Shown here piece by piece: positions 1 to 7,974 of a DNA stretch of 21,739 nt; within the stretch, counting starts at the first letter, position 1, and every line of letters begins with the position of its first letter. Made by a program: the position numbers and the translations under genes. Below the pieces are notes generated by a model. The model had not been told where the DNA came from and did no database searches. It was given only the letters and a program-made list of their open reading frames with translations. This DNA comes from Thermogutta sp. (GTDB taxonomy: Bacteria; Planctomycetota; Planctomycetia; Pirellulales; Thermoguttaceae), in NCBI RefSeq assembly GCF_014359955.1, contig NZ_JACIYL010000007.1, forward strand, positions 1 through 21,739, written 5' to 3'.

Positions 1-2111
1 CGTTCCCGGGTGACCACTGAAATAGGCGGAAGGTCTTGCACAAAGGATGTCGTTAGCACGTTTTGCCGTCGCTGCCGCCCGGGATACACCTCGTTCGTGC
101 GTGATACCACACGGATTTCGCGTTCGAATACCCGCCTGGGGCAGTGTGACAGATCGACGATCCGTTGGACCAGCAGGACAGGATTGTCGGGATCGTTGCG
201 GTTATCGAAAAGCCGTCCGCAAACACCCAATGTGACGCCCGGCGGTAGTATTTCTTCCATACGGGGAGTTATGGTTACGGGCCGGACTAACAAATAAGGC
301 TGGTCTTCTCGATAACTGATGTTACAAACGAAGTAACTGCGAACCAAGCCATCTGGGAAAAATGCCGGCAGAAACCACGAGAGCGGTTCCTGCAATAGCT
401 CGGTGTCAGTTTTTCCGTAGCGCTCGAGCAGCTCTTTCAACTGGGTATTCAAACCGTCCCGTTTATTGCCTTCGCGGTCTAAATTATCCTCGGCGTTTGT
501 GTTGAAATCGAGGTAGAGAGTACCTTCGGCCACCGGACAGCCTTCGCTCGAAGTGGCACTGGGTCGAGACACAACTCTTCTTTCCACCCCACCGCTTTTC
601 GCCCATGAGTCGCCATCCCATTGAGTCAAGAGGCGTGACACCTCCTCACGACGATTGGCACAAAGTTGGGCGATTTCCTCAGCCCGCGCGGATTCTGGGA
701 GCGTGACTCCGCACTCCTGTAATTGAAGAGCGATTTCGTGCCGCAATCGCTCGCATCGAGCCCGGCCCTCCCTTACGCGACGGTGCGGTTCGGCCAAACC
801 AGATTCCAGAGCCTTGTGCTCTTGCTCTTTCAAACGCTCGAGAGAAGACTCCGCTTCGGCGAGATTTCGTTCCGCACCAACCTTGCATTGATGCGCTGCG
901 TCATACTCCTTTTGAGCTGCATCCAGGGCATCTTCCGCTTCTGCCAGCAGTTTCTGCCATGCATCCTCGATTGCTTGTTCCCGTGCCCGGTCTCGCTCTT
1001 GCTCGCACTTACGCTGCTCAGTTTCCGCACCACGCAGATTGTCGAAGGCTGACTGGAGTGCAGCCTCGCATTCCCGCAACTCTTCGGGAACCTGTTTTCT
1101 CGCTTCCAGGAAGGCACGGTAGTGACGTTCCTCTTCCTCTCGGCAAGCGGACTCGACCCGCTGCTGTTCCTCACCGATCAACTTTGCACGTGCCGATTGA
1201 GCCTCCTCTAACGACCGCACCAGCGTCGATTCTTCATTCCGAATCTTGGCATACCGAGATTGGGCTCTCTCCAGCTCCGCTTGAGGATCGTATCGCAGCC
1301 GGGCCAGCCAATGCCAAAAGCCACTCTTTCCCCTGTCTTGTTCCACTTCTGCTTGGAGTTGGGTTATCTCTGATGTCAGGTTCGCCTTCTCCCCGCGAAT
1401 TCGAACTAACTTCCCCTCCAACGCGGCAATTTTTTTGTCGTATTCGTTGACCTCCTGTTTGTGGGCGCTACGTGCGTTTTCGGCCGCTTTTTCGACCGCC
1501 TGCTCCACCTCCGGGGGCCGTTTTCCCTTGTCCCAATACTCAGCGTCTTGCTGGATTTTCCCCAGCTGTGTTTGCAGTTCCACCTTTCGCGCCTCGAGCA
1601 ACTGGATATCGTTTTTGAGGGATTTGATTTTCCCACCCCATTCGGCCAGCTTTTCCTGAAAAGGTGCACACTTCTCCCGGATGGCCCGTTCGATAATCTC
1701 CTGGTCTTGCCGAGTCATTTGCCTGGCTCGGATTTGCCTGACACGCTCTTGGGCTGCGCGTAAAGCCTTGTGACTTTTGACCAGCGACTCCTCGGCCTGC
1801 TGCAGTTCGCGCTGGGCAGCTCGGCGCCGTTGTTCGGCATCCGCCCGCCGTTTGTCCCAAAGGCTTCGGAGTTCACGCTCGGTTCTGAGAAACTCCTCTT
1901 CCACCTTGGCCTGTTGCTCTTCGGCTTCAGCGAGAAGCTTTATGGTCGGCGCTATTGTCTCGAGGGTGCGTTGCTGCTCCTGGAGTAGTAGCCACTGATA
2001 AGTCGGAGAACGGGTCAGACGCAGTGACTGGCTGATCTCTTCGGGGGAACGCCGATGCGAGCGGTTATCATGAATGCCAGTTCCAGATTGCCCCAAGGAA
2101 GGCCCGAGCAT
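1..2111 (-). CDS. Coiled-coil protein of unknown function, C-terminus cut by window edge
   Basis: This minus-strand frame is open from the ATG at 2111 to the window edge, about 703 codons, with no stop in the window. I do not recognise the family. Residues about 50-490 are almost continuously charged and heptad-like (Glu, Lys, Arg, Gln and Ala rich, for example WDKRRADAEQRRRAAQ), so a long coiled coil is expected. After a polar linker, residues about 520-700 have alternating hydrophobic residues (GTLYLDFNTNAED, YLLVRPVTITPR, LLVQRIVDL), which suggests a beta-rich globular domain. No membrane segment or nucleotide-binding motif is visible in this frame. The ATG at 2111 has only a weak upstream CAGGG, and an in-frame TGA lies about 30 bases further upstream. 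The first 25 residues look unnatural, and a -1 shift at the C run near 2046 would join this frame to the ORF at 2015-2320. The reading frame itself is solid; start and function are not. Confidence 0.8.
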   Translation of the reverse strand, partial: MLGPSLGQSGTGIHDNRSHRRSPEEISQSLRLTRSPTYQWLLLQEQQRTLETIAPTIKLLAEAEEQQAKVEEEFLRTERELRSLWDKRRADAEQRRRAAQRELQQAEESLVKSHKALRAAQERVRQIRARQMTRQDQEIIERAIREKCAPFQEKLAEWGGKIKSLKNDIQLLEARKVELQTQLGKIQQDAEYWDKGKRPPEVEQAVEKAAENARSAHKQEVNEYDKKIAALEGKLVRIRGEKANLTSEITQLQAEVEQDRGKSGFWHWLARLRYDPQAELERAQSRYAKIRNEESTLVRSLEEAQSARAKLIGEEQQRVESACREEEERHYRAFLEARKQVPEELRECEAALQSAFDNLRGAETEQRKCEQERDRAREQAIEDAWQKLLAEAEDALDAAQKEYDAAHQCKVGAERNLAEAESSLERLKEQEHKALESGLAEPHRRVREGRARCERLRHEIALQLQECGVTLPESARAEEIAQLCANRREEVSRLLTQWDGDSWAKSGGVERRVVSRPSATSSEGCPVAEGTLYLDFNTNAEDNLDREGNKRDGLNTQLKELLERYGKTDTELLQEPLSWFLPAFFPDGLVRSYFVCNISYREDQPYLLVRPVTITPRMEEILPPGVTLGVCGRLFDNRNDPDNPVLLVQRIVDLSHCPRRVFEREIRVVSRTNEVYPGRQRRQNVLTTSFVQDLPPISVVTRE

Positions 2112-2320
2112 AACGTTACCCTGCGAAAACGGACCTCAATTGGACCCTTGTACTGTACTTCCTTTTTTAAGGAGATACGTCGGGGTGGCCCCTCCGATAA
2201 CAATGGTCCACCCGAAATTTTAACAACCCCCGTAGCGAAGAAAAGAACTAACAGACTAGCGTTTGAGAAACCAATGCTAGACGATCTATCGGCAACCGTT
2301 AATTTGAGTGCCGTCGCCAT
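2015..2320 (-). CDS. Possible true N-terminus of the coiled-coil protein, in another frame
   Basis: This 101-codon minus-strand ORF overlaps the start of the coiled-coil gene by 97 bases. It has a hydrophobic stretch (SLLVLFFATGVV) near residue 25 that could be a signal anchor, followed by strand-like sequence (EVQYKGPIEVRFRR, NLELAFMITARIGV). Its frame meets the coiled-coil frame at a run of five C. A -1 shift there gives IGVPPEEISQSLRL, which reads naturally into the coiled coil. This may be a sequencing or assembly indel, a real frameshift mutation, or programmed slippage. It may also be a chance ORF: no Shine-Dalgarno site precedes the ATG, and the local base composition is more AT-rich than in the neighbouring genes. 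Confidence 0.35.
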   Translation of the reverse strand: MATALKLTVADRSSSIGFSNASLLVLFFATGVVKISGGPLLSEGPPRRISLKKEVQYKGPIEVRFRRVTLCSGLPWGNLELAFMITARIGVPPKRSASHCV

Positions 2321-2609
2321 CGACGCCAGTAATTAAGATCGCGAATTCTGCCTATTTAAAATCTCTACAAACAGCCCACGGAAGACGTGATAGTTAAAGC
2401 CAGGCTTTTTTGAAGGCTGCTTACCAGTTCAGCTCGCACCTGAACAAGTCGGTCGATATTGCGGCGTCAAGGGTGCTGGTCGTCACCTGGGATGGGCAGG
2501 ATCAATATCACGGCGCCCCCGTGTTGCGGACTCCGTACCTGCGTGATGCCGAGAGGACCGACGGTTTTTTGTATTGACCCATCTTGCAGAACTCCGCAGT
2601 GGGCAACGT

Positions 2610-2638
2610 TTTACAGCCGTATTTGGAACGATTACAAT
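2610..2638 (+). promoter_or_regulatory. Sigma70-type promoter for the FG-GAP gene
   Basis: A -35 element TTTACA (2610-2615) and a -10 element TACAAT (2633-2638) are separated by exactly 17 bases. Each matches the consensus at five of six positions. Transcription would start near 2645, leaving a leader of about 355 bases before the GTG at 3000. The leader begins almost directly with the long inverted repeat at 2661-2728. Confidence 0.5.
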
Positions 2639-2660
2639 ATAAACTGCAGTCTACGGGCAG

Positions 2661-2728
2661 GAGGACTCGTTCACTTCGGGAAGCTGCTCTCCACGCGGAA
2701 AGGGTGCACTCCTCGGTGAACCGTCCTC
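2661..2728 (+). repeat. Long two-part inverted repeat in the FG-GAP gene leader
   Basis: GAGGAC (2661-2666) and GTTCAC (2669-2674) pair perfectly with GTGAAC (2716-2721) and GTCCTC (2723-2728). This makes a 12-bp stem interrupted by a small TC/C internal loop, closing an apical region of 41 bases. It lies about 16 bases after the predicted start of transcription. It could be a regulatory leader structure, a processing site or a small RNA. It resembles no riboswitch class that I can name. Confidence 0.45.
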
Positions 2729-2999
2729 GATGAAGCCGAAGGCGGATTGCGTCCGGGTTCAGAATCGCGTGTGTTCATGTTCGAGAATAAACAACCAGAC
2801 TGGAGAGCCCGGGATAGTGGCAGGCCCCAATCACCAACATGGCCCCAGGGCTCCCCAGGACGCTGGGAGAATTCAGAACGTGCCATCGACCGACACGATC
2901 GACGATTCTTCACGGGATCGCGACGCTTGATGAGGGAGGCCCATTTCAATTGGGCAGAGCTGAAGAAGGTGGCAAGACTTTCTTTCTGGGAGGTGGACC

Positions 3000-5900
3000 G
3001 TGGCTGGCCGAAAGAGACAGATGCCGAAGATCGCCTTGTCAGTTTGGAGGTGGGCCCGAAAGGGGGTGAAGCTGATCCGCACAACATCTTCCGTCGGGCG
3101 ACGAAGGCCGAGTTTCGAGACACTGGAGGAACGCTGGGTTTTGGACGCGGCTCTGCCGAGCATCTTCCCAGGGTTAGCACTCCATCTCGGAAATATCGAG
3201 CCTGCTTCGGTGGTCATCGGCGACCTCAATGAGGACGGGAATCCCGATTTGGTCACGGCCAATTCCCTGGCCGATACAATCAGCGTGCTTTTGGGAGAGG
3301 GTGATGGACGCTTCACCGGTGCCCAGTATGCCGTAGGGAATCTTCCCACCGATGTCGAAATGGCTGATTTTGACGGCGACGGTCAGATGGACCTCGTCGT
3401 TTCCAACGCCGGTGACAATTCCCTCTCCCTGTTTTTCGGGACCGGTGGGGGCACTTTTGGAGAGGAAGTCCGGTGGTCTCTGGCATCATCTCCGCGTAAT
3501 CTGGCTGCCGGGGATTTTGATGGCGATGGCCATCCGGATGTCGCGGCCATCCTCGTTGGCGACGACGGGAGCTCCGTGGCCGTTTTCACCTCTCAGGGTG
3601 ATGGAAGTTTCGATCTCTTGTTCGAATCACCTGCGGGTATCTCGCCCAATGCTCTGACAGCGGCTGATGTCAATGGCGATGGACGTCTGGATTTGATGGT
3701 TGGGAATTTTGGCAGCATTGATGTGTACCTCGCCAAGGAAGACGGGACATTCGAATCAGTCAGTACTGCGACACCCATCCGCACGGATTCCCTCGCTGTG
3801 GCCGGCTTTGATGGTGATGGTCTCGTCGATGTCGCGGTCTGTGAGCGCGGATCACCCTACCTCATTGTTGGGCTGGGTCGGGGGGATGGTGGTTTTGATC
3901 TTTTGCCCACTGAAATTCTTGATCGACCGGTTCAGTGCGTGCTGACTGGAGATTTCAACGAAGACATGACAATGGACCTGGCGCTCGTTGATGCTGAAGG
4001 TACCATTCTCTCGCTCACGGGACACGGTGACGGATCCTTCGAGACGCACATTCCACCTGGCCCATCGGCATCCTCGGGAAGCGCTGCGGGCATCGTGGGC
4101 GATATCAACAGCGACGGACACCTCGACGTGGTGACAGTAAACGCCTATGACGTTTCCATTATTTTCGGTGATGGAACTGGGGTATTCCCATTCCGACAGT
4201 CGCACACGGCAGGACTCACCCCATCGCGAGTTCGTTCAGCCGATCTCAACAATGATGGTTGGCCTGATTTGCTTGTTGCTAACTGGCTGGGCGGGGACGT
4301 TTCCATTTTTCCCAACGATCGGACGGGTAACTTTGTAGAAGAGGGGCGATATCCAATCGGCCCGTACATGGGGGCTGTTGCCGCCGCGGATTTTAACGAG
4401 GATGGTCACGCCGACTTTGCCGCAGTTGATCGCGCCAACGGCCAGGTGGCTGTTTTCCTCGGCATTGGTGGCGGGCAGTTCGTTTCCGGTTCGCGATTGG
4501 CTGTGGGGCAGGGCCCGTCGGATGTGATCGCTGCTGACTTCAATAACGATGGGCACCTTGACCTGGCAGTCTGCAACCAGGGCAGCAACGACGTGTCGGT
4601 TCTTCTGGGGCAGGGTGATGGCACGTTCCAAACGCAAGCTCGGTTTGCCGTGGGAAGCAACCCGTTTTCTCTAGCGGTAAGCGATTTCAATGGCGACGGC
4701 TGGATGGATCTGATTTCCGCCAACTGGGACAGTGACGACGTATCGATCCTCCTCGGCAATGGCGACGGCACCTTCCAAACCGAGCTGCGCTACACGATGG
4801 GCGACGGATCGCGTTCGGTAGCAGTGGGCGATTTTAACGGTGACGGCTTTGTTGATGTCGCAACGGGCAACCGCCAGGATCATTCGATTTCCGTGCGCCT
4901 GGGAAACGGTGACGGGACTTTTGGGGCCGAAAGCCGGTATTCTGTGGGAAACTTTGTCTCACACTTGACAGTGGCCGACTTTGATGGCAACGGCCTCTTA
5001 GACATTGCCACGACGAATAGCGGCTCGAACGACGTCGCGATTCTTTTCGGAAACGGGGACGGGACCTTTCTTCCTGAAGTGCGTTTCACAGCGGGAGATA
5101 GCCCCGAGGCCCTAGTCGCTGTGGACGTCGACCGCAACGGTCGCATCGATCTTGTGGTCCTCAACCAATTGGCCGACACCATCACAGTCCTGCGAAATCT
5201 CTTGCCCGATCGCTATTCCGTCCACGATGTGGGCATTGTTGACGATCTGACCATCTCCGACTTGAGCGCGCCGGAACTGACCGGAACCGTGTTCCAGGTG
5301 ACTCCTGCGCGGAATGGCTTTCTCACAGTGATAGCGGACAGTGTCGATACTCCGGGATCCATAACGCTGCGGCTCTTTGACGATAACCCCTTCGAGAATC
5401 CCGAGGCTACTCTCCTGGCGCAGTCGGAATCCACAGGGAGTCAGAACAGACTGGATCACGAATTCGCCGAGGAAGGGAACTCCTATTATGTGATGGTTTC
5501 GGGCACCGATACGGATTTCTCTCTTCGATTTGTCAATCTTGTCGCCGTCGAGGTCCAGGGAGAGGCCGGGGCTTTGGTGTCCGTTTTCGGTACCGACGGT
5601 GACGATTTTTTGGTTCTGCGGCCGGGAGCCTCGCCGGAAGTAGTCATCAACGGCGTTGCCTATGCACTGACGCAGACGCCTGACGGTCTGACGGTTCAAG
5701 GTGACCTCGGATCTGGTCAGGATATCGTGGTGGCCTACGATGCGGTGGGGGACGATGTTTTCTATCTTCGTCCCGGCGTTTTGAAAGGCGTCATCTCGGC
5801 CCCGATTCCGATCAGCGTGGATAAGATCGTGGGGTTTGAGGAAGCTCACGTTTACGCAACCGGTGGCGGCCAGGACACAGCGTGGCTGTACGACTCGTCG

Positions 5901-6560
5901 GAAGACGGCCTGGTCGATCTTTCCGTGCGACTCAAATCTGAGCCCCAATACAGGCACGTCAAGATGATCGGGCCCGGGATGTACCACCGAGTCAAACTGT
6001 TCGAGGTGGTCCACGGCTTCTCGACGGGTGATAACGACCGGGCGGTGTTGTTCGACTCGTCGAGCGACGATGTGTTCTTCGGCGGCTACGGCCTGAGCCG
6101 GATGTCAGGGCCAGGCTATGACGTGACGGTCCATAATTTTCGGAGTGTGACAGCCTTCGCTTCGCAGGGACACGACACGGCCGCCCTGGTCGATTCCGTC
6201 TTCAAAGATGAACTCCACGCCAAGGCCCACAAGCATGAAATCTTCGACCAGGTTACCGCGGGGACCCGATACCGCGTCACCGTGCGGGCCTTCGACTATG
6301 TCTATGCCGAGGCGAGCACGGCTGGTAATAACCGTGACACGGTCAAGGTCTGGCCAACAGGTGGGGATGACCTGGTGGTTATTAGCGGGGATGTCCTGGA
6401 CCGCTTTGTGGTCAGCGGTGAAGAGGCTCGGAAGCTGTTCCGTGCCGCAGGTTTTGAGTTTGCCAAGCTCCAGCCCACCGCCGGCAGCAACGACAGGGTA
6501 CAACTGACCGAGCCCATTCAAATGAGCCTGGAAATTGGCAGCGGCTGGCAGGTGGAATAA
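3000..6560 (+). CDS. Very large exported FG-GAP/VCBS repeat protein
   Basis: This 1186-aa protein is probably exported. The GTG start is chosen because GGGAGG lies six bases upstream; an ATG at 3021 is an alternative. Residues 1-35 are basic, and FETLEERWVLDA (about 39-50) matches the short N-terminal 'LEPR/LEER' motif common in large planctomycete secreted proteins. Residues about 70-725 hold 14 FG-GAP repeats of about 49 residues, each with a calcium-loop-like core such as DFDGDGQMD or DFNNDGHLD; repeat 6 is degenerate (DFNEDMTMD). Families with this repeat fold as seven-bladed beta-propellers, so 14 blades could make two propellers. Residues about 745-1186 are beta-rich and include five copies of a unit like GQDTAWLYDSSED. 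No enzyme domain is visible. It probably binds or displays something at the cell surface, but the ligand cannot be inferred. Confidence 0.88.
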   Translation: MAGRKRQMPKIALSVWRWARKGVKLIRTTSSVGRRRPSFETLEERWVLDAALPSIFPGLALHLGNIEPASVVIGDLNEDGNPDLVTANSLADTISVLLGEGDGRFTGAQYAVGNLPTDVEMADFDGDGQMDLVVSNAGDNSLSLFFGTGGGTFGEEVRWSLASSPRNLAAGDFDGDGHPDVAAILVGDDGSSVAVFTSQGDGSFDLLFESPAGISPNALTAADVNGDGRLDLMVGNFGSIDVYLAKEDGTFESVSTATPIRTDSLAVAGFDGDGLVDVAVCERGSPYLIVGLGRGDGGFDLLPTEILDRPVQCVLTGDFNEDMTMDLALVDAEGTILSLTGHGDGSFETHIPPGPSASSGSAAGIVGDINSDGHLDVVTVNAYDVSIIFGDGTGVFPFRQSHTAGLTPSRVRSADLNNDGWPDLLVANWLGGDVSIFPNDRTGNFVEEGRYPIGPYMGAVAAADFNEDGHADFAAVDRANGQVAVFLGIGGGQFVSGSRLAVGQGPSDVIAADFNNDGHLDLAVCNQGSNDVSVLLGQGDGTFQTQARFAVGSNPFSLAVSDFNGDGWMDLISANWDSDDVSILLGNGDGTFQTELRYTMGDGSRSVAVGDFNGDGFVDVATGNRQDHSISVRLGNGDGTFGAESRYSVGNFVSHLTVADFDGNGLLDIATTNSGSNDVAILFGNGDGTFLPEVRFTAGDSPEALVAVDVDRNGRIDLVVLNQLADTITVLRNLLPDRYSVHDVGIVDDLTISDLSAPELTGTVFQVTPARNGFLTVIADSVDTPGSITLRLFDDNPFENPEATLLAQSESTGSQNRLDHEFAEEGNSYYVMVSGTDTDFSLRFVNLVAVEVQGEAGALVSVFGTDGDDFLVLRPGASPEVVINGVAYALTQTPDGLTVQGDLGSGQDIVVAYDAVGDDVFYLRPGVLKGVISAPIPISVDKIVGFEEAHVYATGGGQDTAWLYDSSEDGLVDLSVRLKSEPQYRHVKMIGPGMYHRVKLFEVVHGFSTGDNDRAVLFDSSSDDVFFGGYGLSRMSGPGYDVTVHNFRSVTAFASQGHDTAALVDSVFKDELHAKAHKHEIFDQVTAGTRYRVTVRAFDYVYAEASTAGNNRDTVKVWPTGGDDLVVISGDVLDRFVVSGEEARKLFRAAGFEFAKLQPTAGSNDRVQLTEPIQMSLEIGSGWQVE
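3216..5190 (+). repeat. Fourteen tandem FG-GAP coding repeats
   Basis: Fourteen units of about 147 bases each encode a D-x-N/D-x-D-G-x-x-D loop followed by a hydrophobic strand and G-x-G-D-G-x-F. The loops run from DLNEDGNPD (near 3222) to DVDRNGRID (near 5124). The units have diverged at the DNA level, so the array is old rather than freshly duplicated. Units 10 to 13 are the most alike. Confidence 0.85.
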
Positions 6561-6720
6561 CACCAGTCTCAACTGGCGGCCAAATTTGCCTCGGGCAATT
6601 CCCCTTTACAACGACGTGTATCCTTGTGATTGCGCATTGCGAGAATCAACGGTGATTTACCGGTGAGTGCCCACGTGCTGAGGCACTCTGTGTGTTCCGT
6701 TTGCGAAGGAGACATCTCTA
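6561..6720. other. Short intergenic with a hairpin directly after the FG-GAP stop
   Basis: CCAGT-ctca-ACTGG (6563-6576) begins two bases after the stop codon. No T-run follows, so it is not a classic terminator. The same stem recurs after the next gene's stop. The rest of the stretch shows no clear promoter for the downstream gene, so the two plus-strand genes may be co-transcribed. Confidence 0.3.
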
Positions 6721-7911
6721 ATGGCATCACGCCGTCCGGTTTCCTGCGTCTTCCAAGCGGTCGTAGCCGGGACGCTCGCCGTTCTGATGGTCAACCTTCC
6801 GGGCAGGCAAGGTCGGTGCGAAGTCACAGCGGTGTGGATGGGCCACACACGGCCGCTGCCGGATGAACTGACTCTTTCGTGGACCACAGATAATCCGGAA
6901 CCGAGCCGCGTGGTCTACCAGGACGGCACGGTTTGGCGGGAGATCGAGGACTCTCAGCCCGCCACATGGCATCGCCTGCAGATACCGCTATCTGATCCCA
7001 CGCGCCCCTACCCAATTCGCATTCTCAGCGGATCGGCGACGATGGACGTGGTTTTTCCAGGCTATCCTGCCGATGGCTTAAGAATCGCGGTGGTAGCCAA
7101 CTGGCAGAGCCGCCCCAACCTGGAGGCCATTCTCGCTGACAAACCACACCTTCTTCTTACGGCAGGGGACCACGTGAATAATCTTCACTCGGTGTGCGGG
7201 GAGGGCCAGGTGGAGTGTGTGGAACCGTTTCTTCAACTCATTCGGCAGTATCCGGAACTTTTCCGTCGAGTCCCGATCCTGCCCGTGTTGGGTAACCATG
7301 ACCGAGAAATCCGTCCCCGCACGTCAAAGCCACCGGAGAAACCCGTCTATGACATCGAAGCACGGGCGTTCCGTCGTGTTTTCACTTTGCCCGACGCTGG
7401 CTGGTACTGGCATTTCACCCTCCCCCAGAGCGGATTATGCTTGGTAGGACTGGACCTCAACCATATCAGTGACCGGGGCACCACCTGGCAGTCCTGCCAC
7501 GATTTTGGGCCAGATTCTGAACAATTTCATTGGTACAAGAAAATTGTCACAGAAAACACGATGCCCTTCCTGATCACCCTTCACAATGAGCGAAACGTCG
7601 CTGTGCTGAGCCAGCATGGCGGCATTTGGGAGCAACTCTTCCGACAAAACACCGCCGTCATCTCGGGGTTTGGTCACTTCGGCGAATGCGCTTTGAAGGA
7701 TGATGTGGTCTACTTCAATACCTCTCTCCAGGGTAACGGCGATCGGTACCCCGATCCGGCGTCAAAATTCCTTGTTAGCGAGCACAACTATCTTCTCATC
7801 ACTATCAACCGAAAACCGTTTTCAATGCAGATCCAATTGAAATCTCTCCAGGGGGAAACGCTCCACACGTGTGTAAGGATGGTGCGCGCAAGCAAAGTGA
7901 GCGCGGAATAA
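6721..7911 (+). CDS. Exported metallophosphoesterase-fold protein with degenerate motifs
   Basis: This 396-aa protein starts at an ATG nine bases after AAGGAG. Residues 10-27 are hydrophobic and look like a signal peptide. Residues about 36-70 (LTLSWTTDNPEPSRVVY) resemble the small beta domain in front of purple acid phosphatases. The calcineurin-like core follows: AGDH at 148-151, GNHD at 191-194, a His in LITLHNE (288) and GFGHFGE (316-322). Two expected metal ligands look absent. The usual D-x-H at the first strand reads ANWQ (126-129), and the usual G-H-x-H reads GHFG. Enzyme activity is therefore uncertain; it may use one metal, act on an unusual substrate, or only bind. It follows the FG-GAP gene by 160 bases on the same strand and converges on sulfatase 1. 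Confidence 0.78.
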   Translation: MASRRPVSCVFQAVVAGTLAVLMVNLPGRQGRCEVTAVWMGHTRPLPDELTLSWTTDNPEPSRVVYQDGTVWREIEDSQPATWHRLQIPLSDPTRPYPIRILSGSATMDVVFPGYPADGLRIAVVANWQSRPNLEAILADKPHLLLTAGDHVNNLHSVCGEGQVECVEPFLQLIRQYPELFRRVPILPVLGNHDREIRPRTSKPPEKPVYDIEARAFRRVFTLPDAGWYWHFTLPQSGLCLVGLDLNHISDRGTTWQSCHDFGPDSEQFHWYKKIVTENTMPFLITLHNERNVAVLSQHGGIWEQLFRQNTAVISGFGHFGECALKDDVVYFNTSLQGNGDRYPDPASKFLVSEHNYLLITINRKPFSMQIQLKSLQGETLHTCVRMVRASKVSAE

Positions 7912-7916
7912 TATCC

Positions 7917-7931
7917 CCAGTAGCCAACTGG
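7917..7931 (+). terminator. Hairpin just after the phosphoesterase-like gene
   Basis: CCAGT-agcca-ACTGG begins five bases after the stop codon. It has the same five-base stem as the hairpin after the FG-GAP gene. The 63-base gap here lies between convergent genes, so a terminator is expected, but no T-run follows. Confidence 0.3.
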
Positions 7932-7974
7932 ACAGCACGAAAACGCCCGGTCTTACCGTGCGGTTGTGTTGTGC

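Larger units (their letters stand above)
2321..2999. other. Non-coding or decayed intergenic stretch with inverted repeats
   Basis: No convincing gene is seen here. Inverted repeats are AAAGC/GCTTT (2396-2408, followed by T's), GTTCAG/CTGAAC (2427-2445), GATATTG/CAATATC (2455-2509) and a long two-part stem (2661-2728). One plus-strand frame is open from a TTG at 2410 to a TGA at 2575 and again from 2578 to 2730. Its translation looks somewhat protein-like (ASRVLVVTWDGQDQYHG), so part of the stretch could be a decayed gene. A sigma70-type promoter at 2610-2638 points at the FG-GAP gene and would give a leader of about 355 bases. Confidence 0.5.

Noticed and set aside
2055..2336. Plus-strand ORF of 93 codons opposite the coiled-coil N-terminus
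   Set aside because: It is antisense to a better candidate, has no hydrophobic or domain pattern, and has no ribosome site.
2671..3180. Minus-strand ORF of 169 codons opposite the start of the FG-GAP gene
   Set aside because: It has no ribosome site, a Ser/Arg/Pro-rich composition typical of antisense frames, and conflicts with a well-supported coding region.
5112..6014. Minus-strand ORF of 300 codons inside the FG-GAP gene
   Set aside because: It is His/Asp/Arg-rich antisense translation of the propeller end and C-terminal domain, and the plus-strand frame is clearly real.
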